Shown piece by piece: positions 16,750 through 25,114 of a stretch of DNA of 64,000 nucleotides. The first letter of the stretch is position 1; every line of letters starts with the position of its first letter. Origin of the DNA: Micromonospora humi (GTDB lineage: Bacteria; Actinomycetota; Actinomycetes; Mycobacteriales; Micromonosporaceae). The notes below the pieces were generated by a model. That model did not search any database, was not told the DNA's origin, and saw nothing but the letters and a program-made list of their open reading frames with translations. The translations under genes and the position numbers were made by a program. The stretch spans positions 62,001 to 126,000 of the forward strand of contig NZ_FMDM01000017.1 of NCBI RefSeq assembly GCF_900090105.1. Direction: 5' to 3'.

Positions 16750-18246
16750 ATGGCAGGCGGCTACGGAACCGGCGACGGCGTCCCGGGGCGGGACGGCGAC
16801 GGAACGGCCGACCGGCCGGGGCCGCTGCCGCCGCGCATCGCCCCACCGGGCGCGAGCCGTCCGGCGGCCTACCCGACGTCCGGCGCCGACCACCCGACCG
16901 CGTCGCCGTACCCGGCGGCCTACCCGACGTTCGGCGCCGGCCACCCGGGCGCGTCGCCGTCCCCGGCGGCCTTCGGCGCGACGTACCCGGCCCGGAACGC
17001 CGCCGCCGGCCCCTCGCACGCCGCCACCGCCCGCGCGGCCTCACCCGTCGTGCCGGCCCAGCCGAACCCCGGCCCGGCGTACCCGGGTTCGGCCGGCTCG
17101 TCCTTCCCCGGCCAGTCCGCGCCGGGTTCGTCCTCCTCGGGGCAGCCCGCGCCGGGCGCGTCGTATCCGGGGCAGCCCGCGCCGGGCTCGTCCTATCCGG
17201 GACAGTCCGCCTCGGGCTCGTCCTATCCGGGGCCGCCGGGTGGTGGTCCGGCCTATCCGGCGTCGGTCGGCGCCGGGGTGTCGTACCCGATCCAGCCCGC
17301 GTCCCACCAGGCCGGCCCGGCCTCCGCCCCGTACCCGGGCCACCCGGTGTCCGGGCCGGCGTTCCCCGGTCAGCCGAACTCCGGTCCGGCCTACCCGGGC
17401 CAGCCGGTCGCCGGCCCGGGACAGCCGGGCTTCGGCGCGCCGCCCGGCGGCCGCACCGACCCGTCCGGCCGCCGCAGTCGCCTGTCTCTGGTCGCGCTGG
17501 CGCTGGCCGGCGTGCTGGCCGTGGTGACCGGCGTGCAGGCGTACCAGATCCACCGGCTGGACGACCGACTCGCCGCCGCCGACCGGCGGACGGTCGAGGC
17601 GCAGGGCGCGGACGCCCGCCGGCTCGACGGGCTGGAACAGCGCGCCGGGAGCCTGGAGAAGCAGGCCGGCGCCGCCTTCAATCCCGAGGCCGTGGCGAGC
17701 GCGGTGCTGCCCAGCGTGTTCCGGGTGCGGGCCGGTCAGTTCACCGGCACGGCGTTCGCCCTCGGCAAGGCCCCGTCCGGCGGTGGCACCACGCTGCTCA
17801 CCAACTTCCACGTGGTGGAGTCGGTCTTCGCCGCCGGCGAGCGCACGGTGTTCCTGGAGCGCACCGACCAGCGGTTCGAGGCGACCATCGTCGCCACCGA
17901 CAAGGAGAAGGACCTGGCGCAGCTGCGCACCACCGCGAAGTTCGGCGGGCTGGTCGCGGCGCGTACGCCGGTCAAGTCCGGCCAGCAGATCGTGGTGGTC
18001 GGCGCCCCGCTCGGGTTGCAGGACAGCGTCACCACGGGCGTGGTGAGCGCGTTCCGCCAGGACGAGGGGGGCTCCGGCCCGGTCATCCAGTTCGACGCGC
18101 CGATCAACCCCGGCAACTCCGGCGGTCCGGTGATCAACGGGTCGAAGGAGGTCGTCGGCATCGCCACGGCCAAGGCCCGCGACGCCGAGGGCATCGGGCT
18201 GGCGGTGCCGATCAAGACCGCCTGCGACCGGTTCAAGCTCTGCTGA
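16750..18246 (+). CDS. membrane-anchored trypsin-like serine protease with proline-rich repeat region
   Basis: 498 residues. Residues 1-245 are a disordered cytoplasmic region built from imperfect repeats of the type SYPGQPAPGS. A membrane helix (about 246-268, LSLVALALAGVLAVVTG) and a short coiled coil (RLDGLEQRAGSLEKQ) follow. The extracytoplasmic trypsin-like domain has His near 353 (LTNFHVVE), Asp near 387 (KEKDLAQL) and Ser near 457 (NPGNSGGPV). There is no PDZ domain, unlike DegP/HtrA. ATG 16750 has GGGAGG upstream. The repeats could change length by slippage. Substrates are unknown. Confidence 0.88.
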   Translation: MAGGYGTGDGVPGRDGDGTADRPGPLPPRIAPPGASRPAAYPTSGADHPTASPYPAAYPTFGAGHPGASPSPAAFGATYPARNAAAGPSHAATARAASPVVPAQPNPGPAYPGSAGSSFPGQSAPGSSSSGQPAPGASYPGQPAPGSSYPGQSASGSSYPGPPGGGPAYPASVGAGVSYPIQPASHQAGPASAPYPGHPVSGPAFPGQPNSGPAYPGQPVAGPGQPGFGAPPGGRTDPSGRRSRLSLVALALAGVLAVVTGVQAYQIHRLDDRLAAADRRTVEAQGADARRLDGLEQRAGSLEKQAGAAFNPEAVASAVLPSVFRVRAGQFTGTAFALGKAPSGGGTTLLTNFHVVESVFAAGERTVFLERTDQRFEATIVATDKEKDLAQLRTTAKFGGLVAARTPVKSGQQIVVVGAPLGLQDSVTTGVVSAFRQDEGGSGPVIQFDAPINPGNSGGPVINGSKEVVGIATAKARDAEGIGLAVPIKTACDRFKLC

Positions 18247-18370
18247 CGGCGCGGTCCGCCCGCACGGCGCGCCACGGGTGCCCGCGTCGCCGGGTACGGC
18301 CCGGGCCGCGCCACCTCGACCCCGGCCCATCGGGCCACCCCGCGGGGACCAGCACATCTGGAGGAACGAC

Positions 18371-19246
18371 ATGTCCCAGCCACCGAGCGGAGCGGGTGAT
18401 CACCCGCCCCAGCCGCCGGGCGGCACGGTCTACGGGGGCCGGCCCGCGCCCTCGCCGGACGGCCCGGCCCAGCCCGACCCCACCCGGCCCCAGCCACCCG
18501 TGCCCGGCCAGTACGCGCCGGGCGCCGCCCCGGTCCCCGCGCCGGGGCAGCCGATGTCGGCGCCGCCGGTCTCCGGCGCCGGTCATCCGCCGATGTCCGC
18601 GCCGCCCGTCTCGGTTCCCGGTTACGGCCCGCCGCCGGCCGCCGGTTACCCGCCGATGTCGGCCCCGCCCGTCCCCGGTCCCGGACCGCAGCCCATGTCC
18701 GGGCCGCCCGTCTCGGGCCCGGGTTACGGGCCGCCCGTCTCGGGCCCGGGCTACGGGCCGCAACCGATGTCCGCGCCGCCCGCCGCCGGTACGCCCTACG
18801 GGCCGGCCGGGTACGGCCCGTCGGCGGATGCGCCGGCCGGGGGCGGCCGGGGCCGGAGCACGGTGGTCCTCGCCCTCGTCGCCGGGCTGCTCCTCGTGCT
18901 CGGCGGCGTGATGACCGGTCTCTACGTCACCACCGACGGCAAGCTGGACCGGGCCGAGCGGCAGGTGAGCCAGCGCGACGGCACCATCTCGGCGAACCAG
19001 CGGGAGATCGAGAAGCTCAGGGGCGAGATGAAGACGGTCCAGGACCGGCTGGCCGACACCGAGCAGGACCTGACCGGCACCAAGAACGACCGCGACGAGC
19101 AGGCTCGGCAGAAGAAGGTCATCGCGAGCTGCCTGGACAAGCTGACCACCGCCATCGCGGCGGCGTCGCGCGGTGACAAGGCGGCCTTCGAGGCGGCCAA
19201 CAAGGGCCTCGACAAGGTCTGCGACGAGGCCGAGAACTATCTCTGA
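18371..19246 (+). CDS. proline-rich single-pass membrane protein with extracytoplasmic coiled coil
   Basis: 291 residues. The N-terminal 160 residues consist of repeats such as PMSAPPVSGPGYGP. One membrane helix (about 164-187) follows, then a strong heptad coiled coil (about 190-250, AERQVSQRDGTISANQREIEKL), and a helical tail with two cysteines (SCLDKL and KVCDEA). A GGAGG site precedes ATG 18371. It resembles the protease gene before it in overall plan (proline-rich cytoplasmic arm, helix, coiled coil), but has no catalytic domain. Function unknown; co-expression with the protease is possible, since the gap is 124 bp with no terminator seen. Confidence 0.8.
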   Translation: MSQPPSGAGDHPPQPPGGTVYGGRPAPSPDGPAQPDPTRPQPPVPGQYAPGAAPVPAPGQPMSAPPVSGAGHPPMSAPPVSVPGYGPPPAAGYPPMSAPPVPGPGPQPMSGPPVSGPGYGPPVSGPGYGPQPMSAPPAAGTPYGPAGYGPSADAPAGGGRGRSTVVLALVAGLLLVLGGVMTGLYVTTDGKLDRAERQVSQRDGTISANQREIEKLRGEMKTVQDRLADTEQDLTGTKNDRDEQARQKKVIASCLDKLTTAIAAASRGDKAAFEAANKGLDKVCDEAENYL

Positions 19247-19257
19247 GTCCTGCCTCG

Positions 19258-19317
19258 GTCGATCATGAAGTTGGCGGCGTTCCGGATCTCCGGGACGCCG
19301 CCAACTTCATGATCGAC
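19258..19317. terminator. 23-bp perfect inverted repeat with nested stem
   Basis: The arms 19258-19280 and 19295-19317 are exact reverse complements (the left arm begins GTCGATCATGAAGTTGGCGG). The 14-nt loop itself pairs CCGGA with TCCGG, leaving a 2-nt tip, so the total stem is near 29 bp. It lies between convergent stops (19246 and 19343). It can serve as a bidirectional terminator. Its length and extreme symmetry exceed what termination needs, so it may also be a mobile or protein-bound palindrome. Confidence 0.85.
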
Positions 19318-19342
19318 GAGACCCGGGGCGCCCGGGTGGGTG

Positions 19343-19915
19343 TCAGGCGGCGCCGGCGGAGCGGCGGGTGGGCAGCGCGGTCACCCCGGGCGGGGGCAGG
19401 CCGGCCGTGGAGGCCAGCAGCGTGCACCAGCCCAGCAGGTGCGGGCCCAGGTCGGCCCGCAGCGGCGTCCAGGAGGCGCGGATCTCGATGTCACCGGCGG
19501 CCGGTGGCCCGGCCAGCTCGCCGAAGCGGGTGGAGAGCGTCTGGGTGACCGTGCCGCCGATCGCCCGGTGCCCGGCGCCCTGCGCGTCCAGCGCGTCGGT
19601 CAGCCAGGTCCAGCCCACGCCGGGCAGCAGCGGGTCGCTGGCCAGGTCGACCTCCAGCTCGGCGGTGACGTAGGTGACCAGCCGCAGGGTGCCCTGCCAG
19701 GCCTCATGCCCGGCCGGGTCGTGCAGCAGGATCAGCCGCCCGGTGGCCACCTCGTCGTCGTCGCGCAGGACGGCCGCGGAGAGGGCGAAGGCGTACGGGG
19801 CGAGCCGCTGCGGCGCGCCCACCTCCTCCAGCACGATCTCCGGGCGGGGTGTGGCCGACCGCAGCCCCGCGACCGCGCGAGCGAACGTTTCCGGGAGCGC
19901 GATCGGGGGGGCCAT
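19343..19915 (-). CDS. DUF3000 family protein
   Basis: 190 residues, no membrane segment. It has the family's look: an N-terminal helix (PETFARAVAGLRSA), PRPEIVLEEVGAPQRLAPYAFALSA, and a conserved tryptophan-rich middle (GVGWTWLTDALDA). The family is actinobacterial and of unknown biochemical role, commonly encoded next to hemE and RNase D as here. ATG 19915 is the only good start. It is divergent from hemE across a 174-bp gap that contains a paired GC-palindrome repeat. Confidence 0.85.
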   Translation of the reverse strand: MAPPIALPETFARAVAGLRSATPRPEIVLEEVGAPQRLAPYAFALSAAVLRDDDEVATGRLILLHDPAGHEAWQGTLRLVTYVTAELEVDLASDPLLPGVGWTWLTDALDAQGAGHRAIGGTVTQTLSTRFGELAGPPAAGDIEIRASWTPLRADLGPHLLGWCTLLASTAGLPPPGVTALPTRRSAGAA

Positions 19916-19975
19916 GCCGGCAGCCTATGCCGCCTGCGCCGTGCGGTGGGTGACGGCGCGCCGGGCGCGTCTGTG

Positions 19976-20026
19976 TGTGAGAAGGGGGCCCCTCTCTATC
20001 GGAGGCGTTAACCGGGGGCCCCTCCT
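19976..20026. repeat. paired GC-palindrome repeat, copy 2 (inverted orientation, diverged)
   Basis: Read on the minus strand: unit 1 at 20026-20007 (AGGAGGGGCCCCCGGTTAAC), 11-nt spacer GCCTCCGATAG at 20006-19996, and unit 2 at 19995-19976 (AGAGGGGCCCCCTTCTCACA). The 20-11-20 layout is the same as at 10219 and 23299. It lies between the divergent DUF3000 and hemE starts, so it is not only a 3'-end element. Confidence 0.8.
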
Positions 20027-20089
20027 TCTACGTCACAAATGCGGGCGGCGCGGGTGGGCGCCGGTGGGGGGCGTGGCACGATTGCCGCG

Positions 20090-21181
20090 ATGACCACCGA
20101 CACCACGGGCACTGCCGCCCGAGACGGAGAACCCCGCCGCGGCGGGCCGGCCGACTCGCCGTTCGTGCGCGCCTGCCGGCGTGAGCCGGTCCCGCACACC
20201 CCGGTCTGGTTCATGCGCCAGGCCGGCCGGTCGCTGCCGGAGTACCGCGAGATCCGGGCCAGCGTGCCGATGCTGGAGTCCTGCCGCCGCCCCGAACTGG
20301 TCACCGAGATCACCCTCCAGCCGGTCCGCCGGCACGGGGTGGACGCGGCGATCCTGTTCAGCGACATCGTGGTGCCGGTGGCGGCGGCCGGGATCGACCT
20401 GGACATCGTGCCCGGCACCGGGCCGGTGGTGGCCGAGCCGGTGCGCACCGCCGCCGACGTGGAGCGGATCAGCCCGATCGGCCGCGACGAGGTGTCCTAC
20501 GTGGACGAGGCGGTCCGGCTGCTCGTCGCCGAGCTGGGCGACACCCCGCTGATCGGCTTCGCCGGCGCGCCGTTCACGCTCGCCAGCTACCTCGTCGAGG
20601 GCGGGCCGTCGCGGACCCACGCGAGGACCAAGGCGATGATGCACGGCGACCCGGAGCTGTGGCACGCGCTCTGCGCCCGGCTGGCCGAGGTGACGCTGTC
20701 CTTCCTGCGGGTGCAGGTCGACGCGGGCGTCTCCGCCGTGCAGCTCTTCGACTCCTGGGCCGGCGCGCTCTCCGAGGCCGACTACCGCCGCTTCGTCATG
20801 CCGCACTCGTCGTACGTGCTGGGTGGGCTGGCAGACGCCGGCGTGCCGCGGATCCACTTCGGGGTGGGCACCGGCGAGCTGCTCGCCGCGATGGGTGAGG
20901 CCGGCGCCGACGTGGTCGGCGTCGACTGGCGTACGCCGCTGGACGTCGCCACCGGCCGGATCGGCCCGGACCGGGCGGTGCAGGGCAACCTCGACCCGAC
21001 CGTGCTGCTGGCGCCCTGGCCGGTGGTGGAGGCCGAGGTGCGGCGGATCGTCGAGCAGGGTCGGGCCGCGCCCGGCCACGTGTTCAACCTCGGCCACGGC
21101 GTCCTGCCGGAGACCGACCCCGACGTGCTGACCCGGGTGGTCGCGCTGGTGCACGAGCTGTCCGCGCGACCGGCCCGCTAG
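20090..21181 (+). CDS. hemE: uroporphyrinogen decarboxylase
   Basis: 363 residues. The signature FMRQAGRSLPEYR (about 41-53) with the substrate-binding arginines, the aspartate in LFSDIVVPV, GFAGAPFTLASYLVEGG, and the C-terminal FNLGHGVLPET are all present. It decarboxylates the four acetate side chains of uroporphyrinogen III to coproporphyrinogen III in the cytoplasm. ATG 20090 fits the family; the in-frame extension to 20039 has no ribosome site and overlaps repeat-rich DNA. It is the first gene of a hemE-hemY-hemQ operon, 8 bp before hemY. Confidence 0.96.
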   Translation: MTTDTTGTAARDGEPRRGGPADSPFVRACRREPVPHTPVWFMRQAGRSLPEYREIRASVPMLESCRRPELVTEITLQPVRRHGVDAAILFSDIVVPVAAAGIDLDIVPGTGPVVAEPVRTAADVERISPIGRDEVSYVDEAVRLLVAELGDTPLIGFAGAPFTLASYLVEGGPSRTHARTKAMMHGDPELWHALCARLAEVTLSFLRVQVDAGVSAVQLFDSWAGALSEADYRRFVMPHSSYVLGGLADAGVPRIHFGVGTGELLAAMGEAGADVVGVDWRTPLDVATGRIGPDRAVQGNLDPTVLLAPWPVVEAEVRRIVEQGRAAPGHVFNLGHGVLPETDPDVLTRVVALVHELSARPAR

Positions 21182-21189
21182 GGGTCGTC

Positions 21190-22599
21190 GTGGCGCGACC
21201 GTGGCGGGTGGCGATCGTCGGCGGCGGGATCACCGGGCTGGCCGCCGCCGTCCGGTTGCGCGACCGCGCCCCCGCCGGCACCGAGATCACGGTGTACGAG
21301 CAGTCCGGCCGCCTCGGCGGCAAGCTGCGCACCGGTGAGCTGGCCGGCGGCCCGGTCGAGTTCGGGGCCGAGTCGTTCCTGATGCGCGACCCGGCCGGCG
21401 GGGAGTCGGCGGCGGTGACCCTGGCCCGCCGGCTCGACCTCGACGCCCGGATCGTGCACCCGAGCGTCGGGCAGGCCGCCCTGCTCGTCGACGGCGGGTT
21501 GCGCCCGGTGCCGGGCGGCACGCTCGTCGGCGTACCCGGGGATCTGGCGAAGGTGGCGGCGGTGGCCCGGCCGGCGGCGGACGCCGACCGGGACGCGGGC
21601 CGCCCGCTGCTGGCCCCGGGGGAGGACCTCGCGGTCGGCCGGCTGGTCCGGGAGCGGCTCGGCGACGCCGTGGTGGACCGGCTGGTCGACCCGATGCTCG
21701 GCGGCGTCTACGCCGGCCGGGCCGACGACCTGTCGCTGGTCACCACCATGCCGGCGCTGGCCCACGCGGCCCGTCGGGAGCACACGCTCGTCGGCGCGGT
21801 ACGCGCCGCGCAGGCCGCCGCGCCGCGCGCGCCCGGCGCGCCGGTCTTCGGCACCCTGGCCGGCGGCCTGAGCACGCTCGTCGCGGCGGCGGCGACGACC
21901 AGCGGGGCCACGATCCGCCGGGACGCCGCGGTGCGGGAGCTGCGCCGCACCCCGACCGGTTGGCGGCTCACCGTCGGGCCGACCCGGGACGCCGAGCTGG
22001 TGGACGCCGACGCGGTGGTGCTGGCCGTGCCGGCCCGGCCGGCGGCCCGGCTGCTCGCCGTCGAGGCCGCCGAGGTGGCCGACACCGTCGGCGCGTTGGA
22101 CTACGCCAGCGTCGCGCTGGTCACGCTCGCGCTGCCCGGGCCGGACCTGCCGGAGCTGTCCGGCTTCCTGGTGCCGGCCGCCGAGGGCCTGCTGATCAAG
22201 GCGGCCACGTTCTTCACCACGAAGTGGGGGCACCTGCGCCGGCCCGACGGGTTGGCGCTGGTGCGGGCCTCGGTGGGCCGCTACGGCGACGAGACCTCGC
22301 TCCAGCTCACCGACGACGACCTGGCCACCGCCGTACGCCGGGAGTTGTCGGCGGCGCTGGGCACGGCGTTGCCCGACCCGGTGGCCCGCCACGTGCAGCG
22401 GTGGGGTGGAGCCCTGCCGCAGTACACGCCCGGGCACGCGGCCCGGGTGGCGGCGGTCCGGACCGCGCTGCGCGGCGCCCACCCGACGCTGGCCCTGGCC
22501 GGGGCCGGCTACGACGGGGTCGGCATACCGGTCTGCGTCCGCTCCGGCGAGACGGCGGCCGAAGAGATCATCACGGCACTGGGAGGATCGGCAGCATGA
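21190..22599 (+). CDS. hemY: coproporphyrinogen/protoporphyrinogen oxidase (HemY type)
   Basis: 469 residues. The N-terminal FAD-binding Rossmann motif VAIVGGGITGLAAAVRL, the YEQSGRLGGKLRT segment, and the C-terminal FAD signature GYDGVGIPVCVRSGETAAEEI are present. In actinobacteria this oxygen-dependent enzyme oxidises coproporphyrinogen III to coproporphyrin III, feeding the HemQ step. GTG 21190 follows hemE by 8 bp, and its stop overlaps the hemQ ATG (ATGA). The order fits the coproporphyrin-dependent haem pathway. Confidence 0.94.
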   Translation: MARPWRVAIVGGGITGLAAAVRLRDRAPAGTEITVYEQSGRLGGKLRTGELAGGPVEFGAESFLMRDPAGGESAAVTLARRLDLDARIVHPSVGQAALLVDGGLRPVPGGTLVGVPGDLAKVAAVARPAADADRDAGRPLLAPGEDLAVGRLVRERLGDAVVDRLVDPMLGGVYAGRADDLSLVTTMPALAHAARREHTLVGAVRAAQAAAPRAPGAPVFGTLAGGLSTLVAAAATTSGATIRRDAAVRELRRTPTGWRLTVGPTRDAELVDADAVVLAVPARPAARLLAVEAAEVADTVGALDYASVALVTLALPGPDLPELSGFLVPAAEGLLIKAATFFTTKWGHLRRPDGLALVRASVGRYGDETSLQLTDDDLATAVRRELSAALGTALPDPVARHVQRWGGALPQYTPGHAARVAAVRTALRGAHPTLALAGAGYDGVGIPVCVRSGETAAEEIITALGGSAA

Positions 22600-23297
22600 C
22601 CGAGCAGACCAACGCGGCGCGGCTGCGGGAGCTGAACGACACCATCCGCTACACCATGTGGTCGGTGTACCGGGCCAGCAGCCCGCTGCCCTCGCTGCGG
22701 GAGAACGTCGTCGACGAGGTCGAGTCGCTCTTCACCGAGCTGGCCGGCAAGGACGTGACGATCCGGGGCACGTACGACGTGGCCGGGCTGCGCGCCGACG
22801 CCGACCTGATGATCTGGTGGCACGCCCCGAGCAGTGACGCGCTGCAGGACGCGTACCTGCGGTTCCGCCGCACCACGCTGGGTCGGGCCCTCACCCCGGT
22901 CTGGTCGCAGATGGCGCTGCACCGGCCGGCGGAGTTCAACCGCAGCCACATCCCGGCGTTCCTGGCCGACGAGGAGCCGCGCGCCTACCTCTGCGTCTAC
23001 CCGTTCGTGCGCTCCTACGAGTGGTACCTGCTGCCCGACGCCGAGCGGCGGGAGTTGCTGGCCGAGCACGGGAAGATGGCGCGCGGCTACCCGGACGTGC
23101 GGGCCAACACGGTCGCCTCGTTCGCCCTCGGCGACTACGAGTGGATGCTGGCGTTCGAGGCCGACGAGCTGCACCGGATCGTCGACCTGATGCGTGACCT
23201 GCGGGCCTCCCGGGCCCGCCGGCACGTGCGCGAGGAGGTCCCGTTCTACACCGGCCGCCGCCGCCCCATCGCCGACATCGTCACCTGCCTGGTGTGA
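22596..23297 (+). CDS. hemQ: HemQ / coproheme decarboxylase (chlorite dismutase-like)
   Basis: 233 residues. The fold signature includes NDTIRYTMWSVYRA at the N-terminus, DLMIWWHAPS, YPFVRSYEWYLLP and FALGDYEWMLAFE. The histidine in LLAEHGKMARGYPDV is in the place of the proximal haem ligand. It removes two propionates from coproheme to give haem b, using hydrogen peroxide, the last step of the actinobacterial pathway. Ferrochelatase (hemH) is not in the window. It is translationally coupled to hemY. A triple palindromic repeat begins 2 nt after the stop. Confidence 0.95.
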   Translation: MTEQTNAARLRELNDTIRYTMWSVYRASSPLPSLRENVVDEVESLFTELAGKDVTIRGTYDVAGLRADADLMIWWHAPSSDALQDAYLRFRRTTLGRALTPVWSQMALHRPAEFNRSHIPAFLADEEPRAYLCVYPFVRSYEWYLLPDAERRELLAEHGKMARGYPDVRANTVASFALGDYEWMLAFEADELHRIVDLMRDLRASRARRHVREEVPFYTGRRRPIADIVTCLV

Positions 23298-23298
23298 A

Positions 23299-23377
23299 AG
23301 GCGGGGGCCCCGCTTAACGCTTTCGGTAGAGGCGGGGGCCCCGCTTAACACGCGGTGGTTAAGCGGGGCCCCCGCCT
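23299..23377. repeat. paired GC-palindrome repeat, copy 3 (three units)
   Basis: Two direct units AGGCGGGGGCCCCGCTTAAC (23299-23318, 23330-23349) with spacer GCTTTCGGTAG, plus an exact inverted third unit at 23358-23377. Compared with copy 1, four positions differ (4, 9, 13, 14), yet each unit is still palindromic around its centre. It sits between the convergent hemQ and LPMO genes and can fold into a strong bidirectional terminator. Confidence 0.9.
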
Positions 23378-23395
23378 AACCGGCGGGAGGGGTGG

Positions 23396-24511
23396 TCAGG
23401 CGGTGGTGGTGCAGGAGAGGATCCCCGGCACCGGGTTGGTGCCGGTCGACGTGCCGGTGAAGCCGAACGAGGTGCTCGCGCCCGCCGACAACGCCCCGTT
23501 GTAGGCGACGTTGCGCGCGGTGACGAGCGTTCCGCTGGTGGTCACCGTGGCGTTCCACGCCGAGCTGACCTGCTGGCCGTTCTGGTAGTTCCAGCTCACC
23601 GACCAGCCACGGATCGGCGAGCCACTGCCGTTTGTCACCTTCACCTCGGCCTGGAAGCCGCCGCCCCACTGACCGGTGATCTGGTAGGTGGCGGTGCAGC
23701 CGCCGGCCGGGTTCGGCGTCGACGGCGGGGTGGACGTCGGGGTCGGGCCGGCGGTCGGGGACGTGGTGGGGGACGCGGTCGGCGAGGTGGTCGGCGTCGC
23801 CGTCGGGGACGGGCCGGCGCCGCCGAAGTCCACGTCACTGCACAGGTAGTAGGACTGGTCCAGGTGGCTGGCCTGCCAGATGGTGTAGACGATGTGCCGG
23901 CCGGTGCGGCCCGGCGCGTTCGCCGGCACCTGGATCGACACGCCCGACGTCTCCGGCGTCCACTGGCTGGCCGGGGTGTTGCCGATCGAGCCGACCTGCT
24001 CCAGGTCGCTCCAGCGCAGCGGCGTGGTGAGCGCGTTGAAGCCCTGCTTGGTCACGTACACCCGGATGTAGTCGGCACCGTGGCTGGCCTGGTCGAACAG
24101 CTTGATCCGGAAGTTGTTGGAGATCGACGTGGTCTTCCAGGCGCCGACGGTGTCGAGGGCGTTGTAGCGGCCGGCGGAGGTGCGCCCGCCACTGCACAGC
24201 TGGCCGTCCGGGATGGCACCCTGGTGGTTGCCGGCCACGCCCTCGCGGAACAGCCCGTTCCAGTTCCACATGGCGCTCGGGTCGGCCTGCCAGGCCTGCC
24301 AGCACATCGGGTCCTGGGTGGCCATCGCCGGGTTCTGGAAGTCACTGCCCCAGCGCTGCCAGCAGCCGTAGTTGCGGGATGCGGGGTCGACCACGGACCC
24401 GTGCGCCGAGGCCGGGCCGGAGAATGCGGTGGTGAGCAGCGCGGCGACGACCGCGCAGACGCCGAGGATCGCCGCGCCGAGCGGGATCCGACGGCGGTAC
24501 GGAGTGGACAT
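23396..24511 (-). CDS. secreted AA10 lytic polysaccharide monooxygenase with CBM2
   Basis: 371 residues. The signal peptide (1-36) ends in GPASA, leaving His37 as mature N-terminus. His37 and His144 (QASHGADY) form the copper histidine brace, and Phe229 (SDVDF) is in the usual axial position. The catalytic domain has several cysteines for disulfides (YGCWQRW, PMCWQAW, QLCSGG, YLCSD). A Pro/Thr/Ser linker (about 233-268) joins a CBM2 domain (about 270-371) with NWNG-like surface tryptophans (GQWGGGF, GWSVSWNY). It oxidatively cleaves cellulose or chitin outside the cell. ATG 24511 is the natural start of the signal peptide. No CebR box is seen upstream. Confidence 0.95.
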   Translation of the reverse strand: MSTPYRRRIPLGAAILGVCAVVAALLTTAFSGPASAHGSVVDPASRNYGCWQRWGSDFQNPAMATQDPMCWQAWQADPSAMWNWNGLFREGVAGNHQGAIPDGQLCSGGRTSAGRYNALDTVGAWKTTSISNNFRIKLFDQASHGADYIRVYVTKQGFNALTTPLRWSDLEQVGSIGNTPASQWTPETSGVSIQVPANAPGRTGRHIVYTIWQASHLDQSYYLCSDVDFGGAGPSPTATPTTSPTASPTTSPTAGPTPTSTPPSTPNPAGGCTATYQITGQWGGGFQAEVKVTNGSGSPIRGWSVSWNYQNGQQVSSAWNATVTTSGTLVTARNVAYNGALSAGASTSFGFTGTSTGTNPVPGILSCTTTA

Positions 24512-24620
24512 GGGAAGCCTCCGGGTGGGGGTCGGTGCACGACGCCCGGACTGTCGGGAGTTGCCCTCTCCCGCGTGGCGGCTCGGTCCGCACGCTGCCA
24601 CATGAAGCGACACACGTCAA

Positions 24621-25061
24621 TTAGTTTGGATTCCGGCGCATCGGCGTGTGCGGGATGCCGTCCTCCACGTAGCCGGGGCCGCTGACCGTGAAGCCGTGCC
24701 CGGCGTAGAGGTCGACCAGGTGCGTCTGCGCCTCCAGCACGCACGGCCGGTCACCCACCGCGGCGAGCGCCTCGGTCATCAGCGCGCCGGCCAGGCCCGC
24801 GCCCCGGGCCGCCGGCGCCACCACCACCCGGCCGATCCGGGCCACGTCGCCGGGGTCGGCCAGGATCCGCAGGTATGCCACGACGTCGCCGTCGCGGGTC
24901 AGCCAGAGGTGCCGGGTGCCGGGCTCGACGTCCCGGCCGTCGAGTTCCGGGTACGGGCAGGACTGCTCCACCACGAACACGTCGATGCGCAGCCGGAGCA
25001 GGTCGTGGAACGTGCGGGCGTCCAGCTCGGCGAAGCCGGCCAGGTGGGACTCGACGGACAT
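24621..25061 (-). CDS. GNAT acetyltransferase, ElaA-like
   Basis: 146 residues. The ElaA-type opening FAELDARTFHDLLRLRIDVFVVEQSCPYPELDGRD is followed by the acetyl-CoA loop VAPAARGAGLAGALM (the Q/RxxGxG/A position) and a C-terminal YAGHGFTVSGPGYVEDGIPH. The ElaA family is widespread, with unknown acceptor. ATG 25061 has a weak GGCGGG upstream. It is followed, 110 bp downstream on the same strand, by the LPMO gene, but a shared promoter is not evident. Confidence 0.85.
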   Translation of the reverse strand: MSVESHLAGFAELDARTFHDLLRLRIDVFVVEQSCPYPELDGRDVEPGTRHLWLTRDGDVVAYLRILADPGDVARIGRVVVAPAARGAGLAGALMTEALAAVGDRPCVLEAQTHLVDLYAGHGFTVSGPGYVEDGIPHTPMRRNPN

Positions 25062-25114
25062 CCCGCCAGGCTAGGCCGTGGCCGGCGGGCGCGCGGCCCC
25101 GGCCCGGCGCGTGG

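Noticed and set aside
15162..18911. A 1249-residue plus-strand frame
   Set aside because: It runs antisense to RNase D and out of frame through the protease; low-complexity composition marks it as a shadow.
24512..24620. CebR box upstream of the LPMO gene
   Set aside because: The best stretch (CGGGAGTTGCCCTCTCCCG) has a 3-nt insertion and poor symmetry relative to the consensus.
24590..24625. TTGACG promoter for the LPMO gene
   Set aside because: A TTGACG lies on the minus strand but no matching -10 occurs at 16-18 nt.
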